A stretch of DNA of 64,000 bases from Didymella arachidicola. Taxonomy: Eukaryota > Ascomycota > Dothideomycetes > Pleosporales > Didymellaceae. The notes below the pieces were generated by a model. It searched no databases. It saw only the letters and a list, made by a program, of their open reading frames with translations, and had not been told where the DNA came from. The position numbers and the translations under genes were made by a program. Shown piece after piece: positions 53,554 to 64,000 of the stretch. Location of the stretch: the NCBI GenBank assembly GCA_016630955.3, contig CM049990.2, positions 1,054,001 to 1,118,000 of the forward strand, in the 5' to 3' direction. Numbering within the stretch: the stretch's first letter is position 1; each line of letters starts with the position of its first letter.

Positions 53554-55531
53554 GCCACTCGTATATAAGGTATCATTCCCCCGTGGAGCTCTTCAGCAAC
53601 TTGTCATCTGCATCCTTGGATCTGCACAAGCGATTTGGTATGGGACGGTTTTTTCGGAAAGGCTGGCGCTGGCAAGATTGAATTCGGGGAGTTCGTCGTT
53701 CAGAAATGGTTAAGATCTCGTGGCATTTGCAGGCTACCGGCATGGAAACGGGTCGGTGTGCGTATAGACTGGGGACCTCAAGCGATGGAGTTTGATACCT
53801 TTAGCGGACGGTGGTGTTCCGGGGTGGATTTGCAACAAAAGCCGGACACAGGATAAAAGTACAGGCTCAGCCGTAAGGCGGCAACAGGGGCTGGTCGAAG
53901 CTTTGGATCTCTCAATCCATCCTCTTCCTTAAGTATTTTTGTGTTTATGCGAATTTCTTGTCTCGAATAATCTGCGAATTGAGTTTTTCCAATTCGCTTT
54001 GCATGTTATTCGATCTCGTTCCTTTTTGCAGGCATAGCGCGGTGGGTGGTAGCGAGGCGCTGGAAGGAATTCGGATTCCTTGGTCGATCATTTAACATTC
54101 TTCCATTATCGGTTTCAGCTCGTCTTGCGATGTCTTATGGCCAACGGCCAGGTGCTTGTCCCGAGTTTTGAGTGTTTGCATGACAATCACCCGTTCACCG
54201 CACCTTGCATCTCACCACTTGTGAACCGCTGTTCCCAGTCAGTCCTTGTTGAGTTTAAATTGCAATAAAAGTACACACATGTAGAAGAACGTACCACGTA
54301 GAATAGTAGAAAAATGTCTCTCGTGGTCCTCGTCACTTCATCGCTGTATCTTCTATGGAGACGTTTGCTTTGAAAATGACGGCGTGGTACATGCAAACTA
54401 GCCTAACTCTGTTCCCAGAGATCCATTGTCAGAGAATGCGTGCAGAACTCCTCGTCTTCCATCTAAAGCTAGCAAGCATTCATGTGCCAACACGAGTCTC
54501 ACCTCACAATCTCCTCACAATCCGTACAGCATTATGGCCATGATTGACAGGCTGCGCAACCAACCTAGCAACGAATAGCCAGCAGATGCATTTAAATCGA
54601 GGTGGTTCGGTCAGCCACGGTGAGACCGAGGGTGGTATGGCTTAGCAGGGTGTTCGGTGGTGCTCAACCTTGACACACCTTTCATGCTGGCTAGCACGAA
54701 AGAGCGACCACCATCACTCTTCCGGGGACTGTTTGTTCACCCCAATTACTTCTGCCGCGACATCTGTTACGACCGACAGATACTCTCAAAGTTGAATTGA
54801 GTGCCAGTTTCCAAGGCAGCCAACCTACATTCCAGAGAATGTGCGCCAAGCTGTGTAATTATCACCGCATGCGGTTCCACTTCCACAGCAACTCAAGAAA
54901 ACCACACTTACACGGTTGCAACGTATGGCGTCGTCACCGCTACGAAGTTCCGATGGATGTCATGCTGCGTCATCCGTGTTTTATCGGTCTTGCCTCGATG
55001 GAGATGACCGTCGCGCTTACGAAGACGCAACCAGAGCTAAGGCTGAACCATAACTACTACATTTATCTCAAAACATCACGCCAGGATCGCATGCATGCGG
55101 GCAGCCAAGACCACAAATCAGATCGATGGAATACTCAAGTACTTCCTCAGTGTCTCGAATGGAACGCTTCGTGATGTTGCTACCTGCTCCGCGAAACATA
55201 TCGCCAACCTCGGTCCGCGACTACATGCTGCGCCGCTCTTAGTAGCACGGCGGTCTATCTATACTGAACTACTGCGCCCTTTTGCCTAATTAGCCATCCA
55301 GTAAAGGTCAAAGTGAGCGGGACAGACTAGGGTTGGCCTTAACCTGCGTCTTCGACATTGGCTTGATCACACAAGGCTGAGCTGATCGGTTCATTGGTCC
55401 GAGCGAATACTTCGATTGCCAAGTGACTCTTTGAAGCCGATAAGGTGCATCGTAACTTCCGGTGCTTACGATTATCGAAGACGGCAAAAGTCCTGTGTTT
55501 CTTCCTTTCCTCCTGGGTGCGTATCGTGGCC
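53554..55531. other. Intergenic; nothing recognised
   Basis: Two kilobases of mixed to AT-leaning sequence with 3' flank of the Nrp1-like gene and promoter of the mannosyltransferase gene. Frames near 54797-55289 lack support. Confidence 0.45.
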
Positions 55532-57037
55532 ATGCTTGTCTCCAAAACGTCGGTGTTGCTGAGACTGCTTCCCATTCCTATCGTTCTGGTCGTATATTAC
55601 GTCTTAGTCAAAATCAGAGCTTACCATAGCTCAATAGACTCTATCACATCTCTATGGATCAACACGAAAGCTGGACTAGGTTCATCGAACCTTACAGCAA
55701 CCAAATCAACATTCCGCCACGGTGTTCGCACATTTTGGAGCGATCTTGCTCTTGCTCTCGAAGATGCTCGACCAGATATTGAACCTCTCCAAGTCGATAA
55801 TGGCCATCCGACAAGCCAGGAGACCAAGTTTGAACCTCTCAACATCTCAAAGACGGCTCTTTCAAGACTGGTCAACTTCACGGACGAGCAAGAGGCTGCT
55901 TTGATGAAGTCACACTACTTGATGCGCTCCTCTGCACAACGCCTTTCACCACGACTAGCATTTTCCAAGGGCAACACTGGCATTGTCACGACGGCAAATG
56001 CGAAGTACATGCCAATACTCCTCGTCTCGATTCGCATGCTGCGGCGCACCGGCTGTCAACTTCCTGTCGAAGTTTTCGTTGACGATTGGACAACGTACGA
56101 CCCGCATGTCTGCGAGTTTATTCTCCCTTCGCTGAATGCGGCCTGTGTCGTTCTCTCCGAGATCTACGAAACAGCACCAAAAGCTCGAGCCCCAACGAGC
56201 TACCAGTTCAAGCTCTTCGCCATCCTCTTCTCCTCCTTCCAACACGTTCTGTTCCTCGACACTGATGCCTTCCCCGCGCACGACCCATCGTCTCTTTTCA
56301 CCACAGCGCCGTACACAACGCATGGCCTCGTCCTTTGGCCCGATCTCTTCGGTCTCACCATATCAGAGCACTACTACCACATCGCCGGTATCCCTTACGA
56401 ATCTCCAGCAGCACGCGCATCGACAGAGAGTAGCATCGTTCTGCTCAACAAAGACGCTCACCGTGAGAGTTTGCTCATGATGGTGTACTACAACTACTTT
56501 GGGCCGGACTATTACTACCCGCTGCTCTGCCAGGGATCGCATGGTGCTGGAGATAAGGAGACGTTCGTCCAAGCTGCCATGTCCGTTGGACTGCCATGGT
56601 ACCAGGTCAAAACCGGCGTTGCAGGATTGGGGTACTTCGAAAATGGTGATTACAGATTGAGCGGACTGGCGCAGATGGATCCAAGAACGGACTTCGCGTA
56701 CAAGCCGCCGAGCAAAAGCCACATACACGATAGTGATCGGTGGGATGGGTTTGCTGCGCCAATGGAAAAGGTGAAGCCGTTGTTCGTGCATCAGAACATG
56801 CACAAGTTGGATCCAAAGAAGATCTTGAAGATGGATGGAACGGAAGCGAGGACAGGAGATGGGAGATACACAAGGTTGTGGGGCAAAGTCGAGGGCATTG
56901 TGAATATGTTTGGATACGATGTTGAGAGACAGGTGTGGGAAGTTGTCTCTGAAGAAGGGTGTAGAGGGGATGATGGGACAGAGACCTGTGCTGAGCTGAG
57001 GAACTACTTCGCGGAGGTGTTTGGTATGATTGACTGA
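55532..57037 (+). CDS. Mnn2-type alpha-1,2-mannosyltransferase (GT71)
   Basis: A single exon of 501 residues from the first ATG. A signal anchor (LLPIPIVLVVYYVLV) starts near residue 10, then a stem. The catalytic region begins with GIVTTANAKYMPILLVSIRM and continues LPVEVFVDDWTTYD, SYQFKLFAILFSSFQHVLFL with the DTDAF (DxD) motif near 240, and ASTESSIVLLNKDAH; QGSHGAGDKETFVQAAMSVG and LFVHQNMHKLDP follow. These are the landmarks of Mnn2/Mnn5/Bmt-type Golgi enzymes that add alpha-1,2-mannose branches to N-glycan outer chains or other mannans. Specific acceptor unknown. Confidence 0.9.
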   Translation: MLVSKTSVLLRLLPIPIVLVVYYVLVKIRAYHSSIDSITSLWINTKAGLGSSNLTATKSTFRHGVRTFWSDLALALEDARPDIEPLQVDNGHPTSQETKFEPLNISKTALSRLVNFTDEQEAALMKSHYLMRSSAQRLSPRLAFSKGNTGIVTTANAKYMPILLVSIRMLRRTGCQLPVEVFVDDWTTYDPHVCEFILPSLNAACVVLSEIYETAPKARAPTSYQFKLFAILFSSFQHVLFLDTDAFPAHDPSSLFTTAPYTTHGLVLWPDLFGLTISEHYYHIAGIPYESPAARASTESSIVLLNKDAHRESLLMMVYYNYFGPDYYYPLLCQGSHGAGDKETFVQAAMSVGLPWYQVKTGVAGLGYFENGDYRLSGLAQMDPRTDFAYKPPSKSHIHDSDRWDGFAAPMEKVKPLFVHQNMHKLDPKKILKMDGTEARTGDGRYTRLWGKVEGIVNMFGYDVERQVWEVVSEEGCRGDDGTETCAELRNYFAEVFGMID

Positions 57038-57637
57038 ATCCATGCCCGAATCAGGACGTTTTTTTGAGCTTCTGTCCACTTCCATACGCCTCACCACAAG
57101 ACCCTCAAGCTCACCGTTCATTTCCTGCGGATCTGTAGAGTGACCTTGCCGGTACCCGGTTCCATTCCAACTCATGCCTTTGTCCCACAGTCTATTCTCA
57201 CACTTCCGCATCGTGCTTTTGCTCCTACTCCACTAGAGAAAGATGAATCTAACAATTTGGCCGGACTGTGGGAATGGAAGCCGCATGTGACACTCCACGG
57301 TATGAGGCAGCACCGAGACACGTTTACATGAAGTGGTCGATCTCCACGGCTCAGTCTCGCATTAAGACTTTGCGGCGTTAGCCTTGGATTGAACAGTGGT
57401 AATAAGAGCACTCAACTACGGTTGAATGGGTTGGTGCAGCTTGCGGTAAACCCTGATCCCGCCCAACTTATTGTGGTTCAACAAGCACACTTTCAAAGTC
57501 AGGGTCCGGCTTCACGCATCTACGCAGCGGAGCGAAGTAGCAGCATGGAGGTATTCAAGCACTTTTATATAAAAATTAATGAAGTATTCCCACTATCAAC
57601 GAGTATCTACAAACCACGCATAACCTGTTTCTACCAA
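57038..57637. other. Convergent spacer; nothing recognised
   Basis: 600 bp between convergent genes, with no feature recognised beyond the presumed 3' ends. Confidence 0.45.
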
Positions 57638-58207
57638 CTACCGCCTAATCTCAATCGTGAGCATCTTAGTGTCACTCCCCATTTCTATCCACGCTTCAGC
57701 CTTACACCCCTGTCTCGCACAACACCAGGTTTTGCTTACACTCTCAACTTCCACATCGAAAAACATCCGAGAACCCTTCCCAACGATCCGGAAGCCGCAA
57801 TGACGTCGAACTGCCTTGTAAAATGCTGCATCTGAGGTACATCTGTGTGGACAAATCCGCTGCTCGAATTTCGAAAGATCATCGCGGATCATCGCGCGGG
57901 TGACCGTGCTGATGCCGTGGGAGGGATGGTAGGACAGGTATATTGTCTCCTCGTCAGGGAGCATGGCGGGCGAGTGCGGGTTTAGTTTGCCGCCTAGGCG
58001 CTCTGCTGTTTTTTTCGCTAGAGACGAGATTTTCGTGTCTGTGAGAGGGATGTAAGGCTCTGATGATTTTGCTGCGGAAAATGCAAGCGAAGTTTTGCTT
58101 GATGTGTTGGAGGGAGAGGATGAGGTGGCGGACATTTCCTCTGTCGAATATACCGATGAGGAGCTCCTGGCGGATTCGGAGGCAGTTTGCGTTTTGTGGT
58201 GATTCAT
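57638..58207 (-). CDS. Small orphan protein
   Basis: A single exon of 189 residues. The N-terminal third is Ser/Thr-rich and disordered. From about residue 50 it becomes ordered (SSEPYIPLTDTKISSLAKKT), with a Cys/His-containing middle (RICPHRCTSDAAFYKAVRRH) and a C-terminal strand-rich part (FRIVGKGSRMFFDVEVES, TWCCARQGCKAEAWIE). Four or more Cys near the end could bind metal. Similar short Cys-bearing proteins are frequent in Dothideomycetes without known function. No signal peptide. Composition and the absence of stops across the full frame support a real gene. Confidence 0.6.
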   Translation of the reverse strand: MNHHKTQTASESARSSSSVYSTEEMSATSSSPSNTSSKTSLAFSAAKSSEPYIPLTDTKISSLAKKTAERLGGKLNPHSPAMLPDEETIYLSYHPSHGISTVTRAMIRDDLSKFEQRICPHRCTSDAAFYKAVRRHCGFRIVGKGSRMFFDVEVESVSKTWCCARQGCKAEAWIEMGSDTKMLTIEIRR

Positions 58208-59268
58208 TGCTTTAGTGTTGGGATGAAAATTTCGTGTTGCTCTGATGGGATATTGGATGTTTGAGAGAATTTATGTTCAGTTCCGTGAAAATGTAGCAGT
58301 GCCCGAACTGATTGTACTTATAATCTATCCAAAGCCGGGTATTTTCCCTATTATTGATTTTAAATTACCATCCATGGTACTCATAAGCTCACCCGCTTTG
58401 TACGGGTTGGTCTTTCTGAGATGTACCACAACTCAATATTGGATCGAAGTGTCCCTGATTTGTTCGTATGGTAGCGAGCTCCCCTTTTGACTGCTGTCGC
58501 TTTACAAAATAAGTTGGATGTGGTCCTCGCAGGAGACCATGGGCAGTGTTTGGCTGTGAATCTAAAGACAACCTTGGAACTGTCAGGTAGAAGTAAATGC
58601 TGTCAGGCCTCTAGTCTCTCAATACTAACAAGTGGTACTGGTATGGAGATCTTAAAATTGTGATACACAGCTTCTATGTAAACTATCTCGATCTGACAGC
58701 GCTGCAGCGTATCAACCAACCAAAGTATCTTAACGCGTGAAATCATGGGTACAATGAGCGCCTATACAGAGCCAGCGCATGTGATTGTACCTGGCTGTAG
58801 GAAGTATATGTCTTTGAGAACCAGCTTGCGTTGTGCCACTTCGTATTCAAATCGTAAATTCAGAATCAGTGCCTGCAGACAGTAGCTATTCTCGATACGA
58901 TATCCATTGCTGTCACTGACTACTACCAAAAACATACTGCTCTCGCTCTAACTCGCACGTTGGCAATTCTGTCGATAGCAGTGCCATGTGATCTCCTTTC
59001 TACCAAGCATCTGGATCAGTATTACAGACCTCAGTGCCTAGCAGTATTTGAACACCACTGTCCTCTGCGATCCCTTCGTCTCCCAGTCTCTCAATAGCGC
59101 GAAGCTGCACAGGATATGCTGTCTATATGCTATTCAACACGAACAACGCCCTCAGTCCCTTGCTAAATGTGCATCTCAGAAGCCACATTCCAATCTCACT
59201 ATATATATCTCACATCAAGTTTTCTCATCGAAGCACGGTGAAATATCCCCACTCGTCCCAGCTCACCA
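58208..59268. other. Intergenic, AT-leaning; nothing recognised
   Basis: AT-leaning DNA between divergent genes. No coding frame, repeat or RNA gene seen. Confidence 0.45.
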
Positions 59269-59840
59269 TGTCAGAGTTACAGCGCGCCGGCGGCAGCGCC
59301 GCGATCCTCAACAAACGGACGCAGCTCAACGCGCTCCTGTGCGCTTACCTCACTCGCCGCGCGGTCCACCAATACGAGATGCTCATCCCGTGCTCGCGTA
59401 TGCAGGCGCACGTGTGGCATGTGACTGCCGCGGACCGCAGCCGCGCCACGTGGCCGAGGGAAGCGGGCGCTATGGTTCGGCTCGTGAATACGCACGACTG
59501 GCTCCTGCGCAGGTGAGCGCGGACGTCAGCCTCGCGCAGGCCGTCACGCCGCCGGGCTCCAAAGCCATTGGCGTGACTTCCGCCGAGGACGTCGACAAAA
59601 CGGATGGTTTCGCGCGGGGGCATCTCGGCGTGAGGGTTCTCCGCGCTGGGGGTCGAGGACGAGGTCGTCGACATGGCTGAATTCGCCAAAGCGTTCAACG
59701 AGAGCGTTCGCGTTGGGTTAGTGTCTGCGCGGCTGAAGGACAGGCTGGGCCTGCTTGCGCAGGGCATGCTCGACGGCAAACGATGCGTGCGAGACGTATC
59801 TTCTCCGTGGCGCTTTCGTCATCTAGTATTTACCTCCTAA
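59269..59840 (+). pseudogene. Frame-broken gene (two frameshifts), unknown protein
   Basis: GC3-rich, protein-like sequence continues for about 570 bp but changes frame twice. Frame 1 runs from ATG at 59269 (MSELQRAGGSAAILNKRTQL) to a TGA at 59514-59516. A second frame is strongly coding-like from about 59512 to 59645 (SKAIGVTSAEDVDKTDGFAR). The first frame then resumes past a G5 run at 59648-59652 (DMAEFAKAFNESVRVGLVSA) and ends at TAA 59838-59840. No intron of normal size and phase links the pieces. The two shifts compensate each other (one base lost, one gained), so either the gene decayed recently or the sequence has two indel errors. Family not recognised. Confidence 0.55.
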
Positions 59841-60292
59841 CGAACAATTTTGATATCTGGCATATCGTCAAGAGCGAGGTTGATACCGTCCTGGCTCTCT
59901 ATCATCCAACACAAACACAGTGCCTCCTCTTGACATTGCTCTGCCGTTGGCGTCCTCCCTCACCTCTCTTCATCCTCCCTCACCACCCACCACAAGCCCA
60001 CCACGCAGCGGCTCCTTCGCTTTAAAACAGACTTCAAGTATAAAACCATCCCATTCGCTATCTAAGCGGTAAACCTAATAAGACAAAGCAACAAAGTCTG
60101 CTCAAGCCTTGCAACATATCGCTGCCGCTCCGAAACGCCTAAACCTGTGACCCTAGGTAATCCAACCGAACAAGTGGAAATAAAAACGAGCCATGCGTCT
60201 ATATGAAGTGAAGATATGCCAGATATGTAATACTTTTTGCGCGTCCATTGTCCGCCACCTTCCTCCCTCTCCCCAAATACTGTGCCGATTCC
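59841..60292. other. Convergent spacer
   Basis: Contains CT-rich stretches near 59950-60000. No gene recognised. Confidence 0.45.
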
Positions 60293-62695
60293 TCACGGCT
60301 TGACCAAATCCTTCTTCATCTTCTTAACCGGATGCAGCAGAATTCCCGGGAGACACATTCTCTTCTCCTCAAACGGACTGTCGCTGCCGGGCCCGCCGTC
60401 TGTGTGTTCCTCCTCGCCCCATTTCTGCTTGCTGATGGGCCAGTTGAGCCACCTCCTATACAGATTGCGTGGGAATCTGCTTGCGTAGTACCAGCTCCAG
60501 CCCTGGAAGTTGAACTCGCGGTCGTGGTTGTATGGAGAATCTGCTTCCTCGCACCACGCGCCCTGTCTGTGCTCCTCGGGCCCGCCTTGCTCGTTGACGC
60601 TCGACGCCGTGTCGAAGATGGCCTCTGTGTACGGGGCGGGCCAGTGGCGGTCGTTGAAGATGGGGTGCGGTGCGTAGACGGCCTTGAGGCCGTGTTGGAG
60701 CGCGACGGTGCTGGGCCACATCTCGGCCTGCATACTCCTGCCAACGAGGTTCTCCTCGTGCATGGCCTGGAGCATGCGTTTTGAGAAGCGGACGACCGTG
60801 TTGATGAAGACGCGGCGGTCGATCTGCTCGAAGTCGGGGTGCGTGAACCAATCTGCTTGCCCGTCTTGCGGGGTGAAGATGGGTCGGATGTTGGGCAGGT
60901 AGTTCCAGATTTTGTCTTTGTAGGACCAGGTTGTGTTGCGCGGATCCCACATGGGCAGCAGGGTGATGAAGTCGGCGGGCTCGTTTACGCCCCACCGAAA
61001 GTCGTCGTCTTCGAAGTCCACAGGCGGTGTTGGGCCGAGAGGCTTCTGGGGAGGGTCGGCGCGAGCCCATGGCCGAGGACCCCATACTGGACTAGGGATG
61101 AGCGAGTTTGCGGAAGCATTCAGAACGTCCTTGTGGGTCTGCTCAACAAAAGACTGGTAATCGCCGTGGATGTCGGGTAGGTAGTAGCGCTTGTTGCGCT
61201 CCCAAAGAAGCTTCCTGGGTTGCTTATCCGCAAACTCGCTAATTTTCTCGAAGAAATGGTAATGGTGTCCTGTGTAACGCGCATCTGTTTCCCAATTCCA
61301 GACATAGTCGAACTCGGGATGCGTAAGACTGAACCACTGAAGGCACATGAACTGCTGCCAGTAGACCTGCCAATCCATGACCTTGGGATACCAGTTGGGA
61401 AAGATGGCTTCCGACCAGAGAACGGCAATGTCGCGAAGTTCCACAGGTACATTCTCTTCGAGCACTCTGTCATAAAGAGCCTGGTCTTCGAAGATCTTGA
61501 GGCTGCGATCCTTGACGTGTACGTAAAGGAAGACGGCATACTCGCCTCCTGACTGCAGCGAAAGCTCAGAGACCATAGCTCGAATAGCTGTAATATCGTT
61601 CTCTTCATAAGTGTACCCAGTCCAAGCACGGATCAGGATAGCTGTGCGGTGGTGATACTTCTTCTCGAACTTGCCGCGGTTCTCGAGGTTGCTGTGGCTC
61701 GTATCCGTGGGGATTGCAAAGGCTGATGATGCTGCCGCCGGAGCAGGCAGTGTAGTGCTCGGGATCTTGACAATCGGCGATCGCGCCTCTGGGCGGAAGC
61801 GGTTCTTGTTGATCTCGAGGCAGAGATCCTGCAGCTCGCCCCACTTCACTTCATCCCACTCGGGGACGAGCTGTGGCGCTCTCCAGCCCTTGACATCTTC
61901 TGGAAACATGTCGTCGCCATATCCGTACGGGCCGTAACGTGAGTATCGGTCGAAGCAGACATCCTCGTCGAGGCCAATGACATCGTAGCCGCCAGCGTAC
62001 GCCTTGGGGAAGCCTTGGGGCAGTCCACGGTAAGCTTGGATCTCATCATCCGAGCTTTCATTCAACGCGATACCTCGCGGTCCAATGCAAGGGACGTACT
62101 CGCCGTGCCACTTCTCCTGCCATTCCGGGCTGTTGTATTTCGGAAACGGCTTGTAAGCGATCGGACTGTTGACGAGACTACTGTTGAGGTCATCGTGCCC
62201 GGCGTCGTAAATACTAAAGTCCATGTCGAACTGCTCCCATCGGTTTGGGTCGTACTCCTTATCAATATAGTCCGAGAAAGGCGGCCAGTGCCCATCCCAG
62301 CTCGGTCTCCCCCACTTCAGCATCTTTCTCATGTACGCCTTCATATCCGCCGGCCTTGAAAACGGAGGAATAAAGTTGCCAATCCTGCTCGGCGCCGTGA
62401 CCCACGGAGGGCGCGGCTTCGTCGCCGACACGGGCTCGCTCGAGGGGCTCTTCAGGGTAGGACTCGGAGCCGGCGGCGGCACAGCATGCTGCCATGCATC
62501 TTCAAGATGTGCTTGCGACTGGTCCTGGGTCTCGTTCGGTATCGGATCTTGGTGTTTGTGGTATGCGTCGTTGAGCAGCGATACCTGCTCGTACACTCTC
62601 TCTTTCGCCCACGGGCTTTGCTGCAAAACAGCTAATATGAAAACAAACGCTACGAAGGAAAGAATCGCAAATCTGCGAGGTGATCGGACAAACAT
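60293..62695 (-). CDS. DUF3405 family type II membrane protein
   Basis: A single exon of 800 residues. An N-terminal signal anchor (FAILSFVAFVFILAVLQQS) precedes a Pro-rich stem and a long lumenal domain. Typical DUF3405 segments are WGRPSWDGHWPPFSDYI, RTAILIRAWTGYTYEENDI, FDYVWNWETDARYTGHHYHF, LLPMWDPRNTTWSYKDKI and RWLNWPISKQKWGEE. The YVWNWETD motif and overall layout resemble glycosyltransferases, and the domain is thought to act in the secretory pathway, but no activity is established. Length is usual for the family and the gene looks intact. Confidence 0.9.
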   Translation of the reverse strand: MFVRSPRRFAILSFVAFVFILAVLQQSPWAKERVYEQVSLLNDAYHKHQDPIPNETQDQSQAHLEDAWQHAVPPPAPSPTLKSPSSEPVSATKPRPPWVTAPSRIGNFIPPFSRPADMKAYMRKMLKWGRPSWDGHWPPFSDYIDKEYDPNRWEQFDMDFSIYDAGHDDLNSSLVNSPIAYKPFPKYNSPEWQEKWHGEYVPCIGPRGIALNESSDDEIQAYRGLPQGFPKAYAGGYDVIGLDEDVCFDRYSRYGPYGYGDDMFPEDVKGWRAPQLVPEWDEVKWGELQDLCLEINKNRFRPEARSPIVKIPSTTLPAPAAASSAFAIPTDTSHSNLENRGKFEKKYHHRTAILIRAWTGYTYEENDITAIRAMVSELSLQSGGEYAVFLYVHVKDRSLKIFEDQALYDRVLEENVPVELRDIAVLWSEAIFPNWYPKVMDWQVYWQQFMCLQWFSLTHPEFDYVWNWETDARYTGHHYHFFEKISEFADKQPRKLLWERNKRYYLPDIHGDYQSFVEQTHKDVLNASANSLIPSPVWGPRPWARADPPQKPLGPTPPVDFEDDDFRWGVNEPADFITLLPMWDPRNTTWSYKDKIWNYLPNIRPIFTPQDGQADWFTHPDFEQIDRRVFINTVVRFSKRMLQAMHEENLVGRSMQAEMWPSTVALQHGLKAVYAPHPIFNDRHWPAPYTEAIFDTASSVNEQGGPEEHRQGAWCEEADSPYNHDREFNFQGWSWYYASRFPRNLYRRWLNWPISKQKWGEEEHTDGGPGSDSPFEEKRMCLPGILLHPVKKMKKDLVKP

Positions 62696-64000
62696 GTTGG
62701 CGGATGTGTCGGTGCTCGTATCGTGTATTCGTTTATCGTCCTAGGGTTGCGAGCTAACGTGTTGTGGTATCAGGCGTGCTGTGTAGGATGACGGCGCGTA
62801 GGATTACCGATGCTGCATCGCAGCGGAAACGAGTGTAGGTAAAGCTTGTTTGGATGGTAAGCAGTCCGGACAGTGCTGTGGTGCGAACGACAGCGATTGT
62901 TGAGTCGCCGCGACGGAAGGGGCGATTTGCGCTGCAAGTGAGAGAAAGACTACTCGATAGTCGTCACGTCGGCAGGTCCAGCTTACGCTCGCAACCGACT
63001 CAAGCAAAGGGCTCCAGCAAAAGGACAGAAATCCAGCAAGACCGTCTCAACGAGTGCTCCCAAAAAGTGAGGATCAAGAAACAAGGCTGACATGCACGGC
63101 GCAAACGTCGCCCAATCTCAAATCACCGTACGTCGCTCAGAAGCTCTCCGTCTCGGGCCACCCGTCTCTTTTCACACCCCATACCTCGCTCGCGCAGGGG
63201 GCCACACACGGCGCTGCACGACGGCTGCAGGGTTGTCCCAGCGCGGCAATGACGCGTTGCACACCCCACTCTGATTTGCCTCAAACCCTGTTTCGCATTG
63301 GCGGGCGCTGGTGCGACGCGTGTGCTCGGGCCTATTCGAAACGGCAGTCATCAAGGTGAAGCGATCAGCGCTGGCCCAGAGCCGCATCCCTGTCTTGCGC
63401 CGCCGATTCCAAGGCTGGGGAAATGAACGATCGGCGCGAGAGGACGGCTGCCGCGAAATGTTGGTTCTGCAGATGAGGCTCCGCTGATAGGCAGGGCGGG
63501 TTGAGTCGCAATCGTCAAGTCGCACGCGTGTTGAGGAAGGTGACGGCAAGGGTCCGACTCAGTGCGCCCGTTGACATTGGCATCGTAACGTAATATCAGA
63601 TTACACGCATCGGAGCAATCGCCGCCATGCATCGAGCGAGGAACAGTGCTACTCAATCTCCCTCACTCGCGCGAATCCCTCTGGTACCCAAACTTATCTC
63701 CCTCCCTAGAAACGTTGAGAGACCGTGTATCAAACCCGCGTATCAGTTCCCGCCAGGATCCAGCTTGCTCTGACCTTGGCTTCGAGTGTACCCAGCCCAG
63801 GTATTGCAGCTGCTCAACCATAACCTTACGGTCCTTCCTCCTCTGCACAACACCGCTGCAAGTCAAACAGCCAATCTTAGGGTTAAATGCAAGTAATTCC
63901 CGCTATCTGCACGCAAAGTCTAGTCCAGTCATCTCTCGGCCTTACTGCTATCGCATGCTTGTAAATTATTGCACAGGACAGGAACAAGGGCTCCGCGATC
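62696..64000. other. Upstream region of the DUF3405 gene, to window end
   Basis: No convincing coding frame. Minus-strand frames at 63172-63656 overlap each other and look random. The window ends here, so a gene could begin just beyond. Confidence 0.45.

Noticed and set aside
54797..55174. Plus-strand frame of 125 codons before the mannosyltransferase
   Set aside because: It lacks an ATG start at its head, has no recognisable features and lies in sequence without codon bias.

Overview
The window is nuclear DNA of a filamentous ascomycete (Pezizomycotina, most likely Dothideomycetes). The evidence is protein-coding genes on both strands with short introns (47-93 bp) that mostly have GT-AG ends and visible CTAAC/CTGAC-like branch sites, the absence of operons, and a gene content typical of this group (DUF3405, Rtt109, CPAF-like S41 peptidase, ceramide glucosyltransferase, GH28 pectinase). 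One AT-rich patch and one decayed gene suggest past repeat-induced point mutation (RIP). The species cannot be named from the sequence alone.

Left part (1-9.4 kb): the first 1.7 kb holds what looks like a decayed minus-strand membrane-protein gene with several in-frame stops. It is followed by a secreted S41-family peptidase (2.5-4.9 kb), an AT-rich patch with a telomere-like decamer repeat (5.8-6.2 kb), a GFA-type zinc protein, a long hairpin that resembles a miniature transposon, and a Bcs1-like AAA ATPase. Central-left (10-22 kb): an auxilin/Swa2-like clathrin-uncoating factor, a PQ-loop vacuolar amino-acid transporter, an unrecognised five-exon gene built of repeated modules, a secreted GH28 pectinase, and a membrane-anchored aspartic-protease-like protein without visible catalytic motifs. 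Central (22-35 kb): a large Ser/Pro-rich single-pass membrane protein, Rtt109 histone acetyltransferase divergent from mitoribosomal protein mL57, ceramide glucosyltransferase, and two divergent orphan membrane-protein genes.

Right part (35-64 kb): a Trk-type potassium transporter, glycogen synthase, a Mig10/lamellipodin-like PH-domain protein, a GT25-like glycosyltransferase, an F-box/LRR-like protein, an Nrp1-like RNA-binding protein with a dead exonuclease-like domain, an Mnn2-type mannosyltransferase, a small orphan protein, a frame-broken gene, and a DUF3405 type II membrane protein.

The genes do not form one pathway or cluster. Loose themes are carbohydrate and glycan chemistry (GH28, ceramide glucosyltransferase, glycogen synthase, GT25-like, Mnn2-like, possibly DUF3405) and vacuole/membrane transport (PQ-loop, Trk, Swa2). 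I see no tRNA, rRNA, CRISPR array or intact transposon. Exon structures were worked out by eye from splice sites and reading-frame continuity and have no transcript support.
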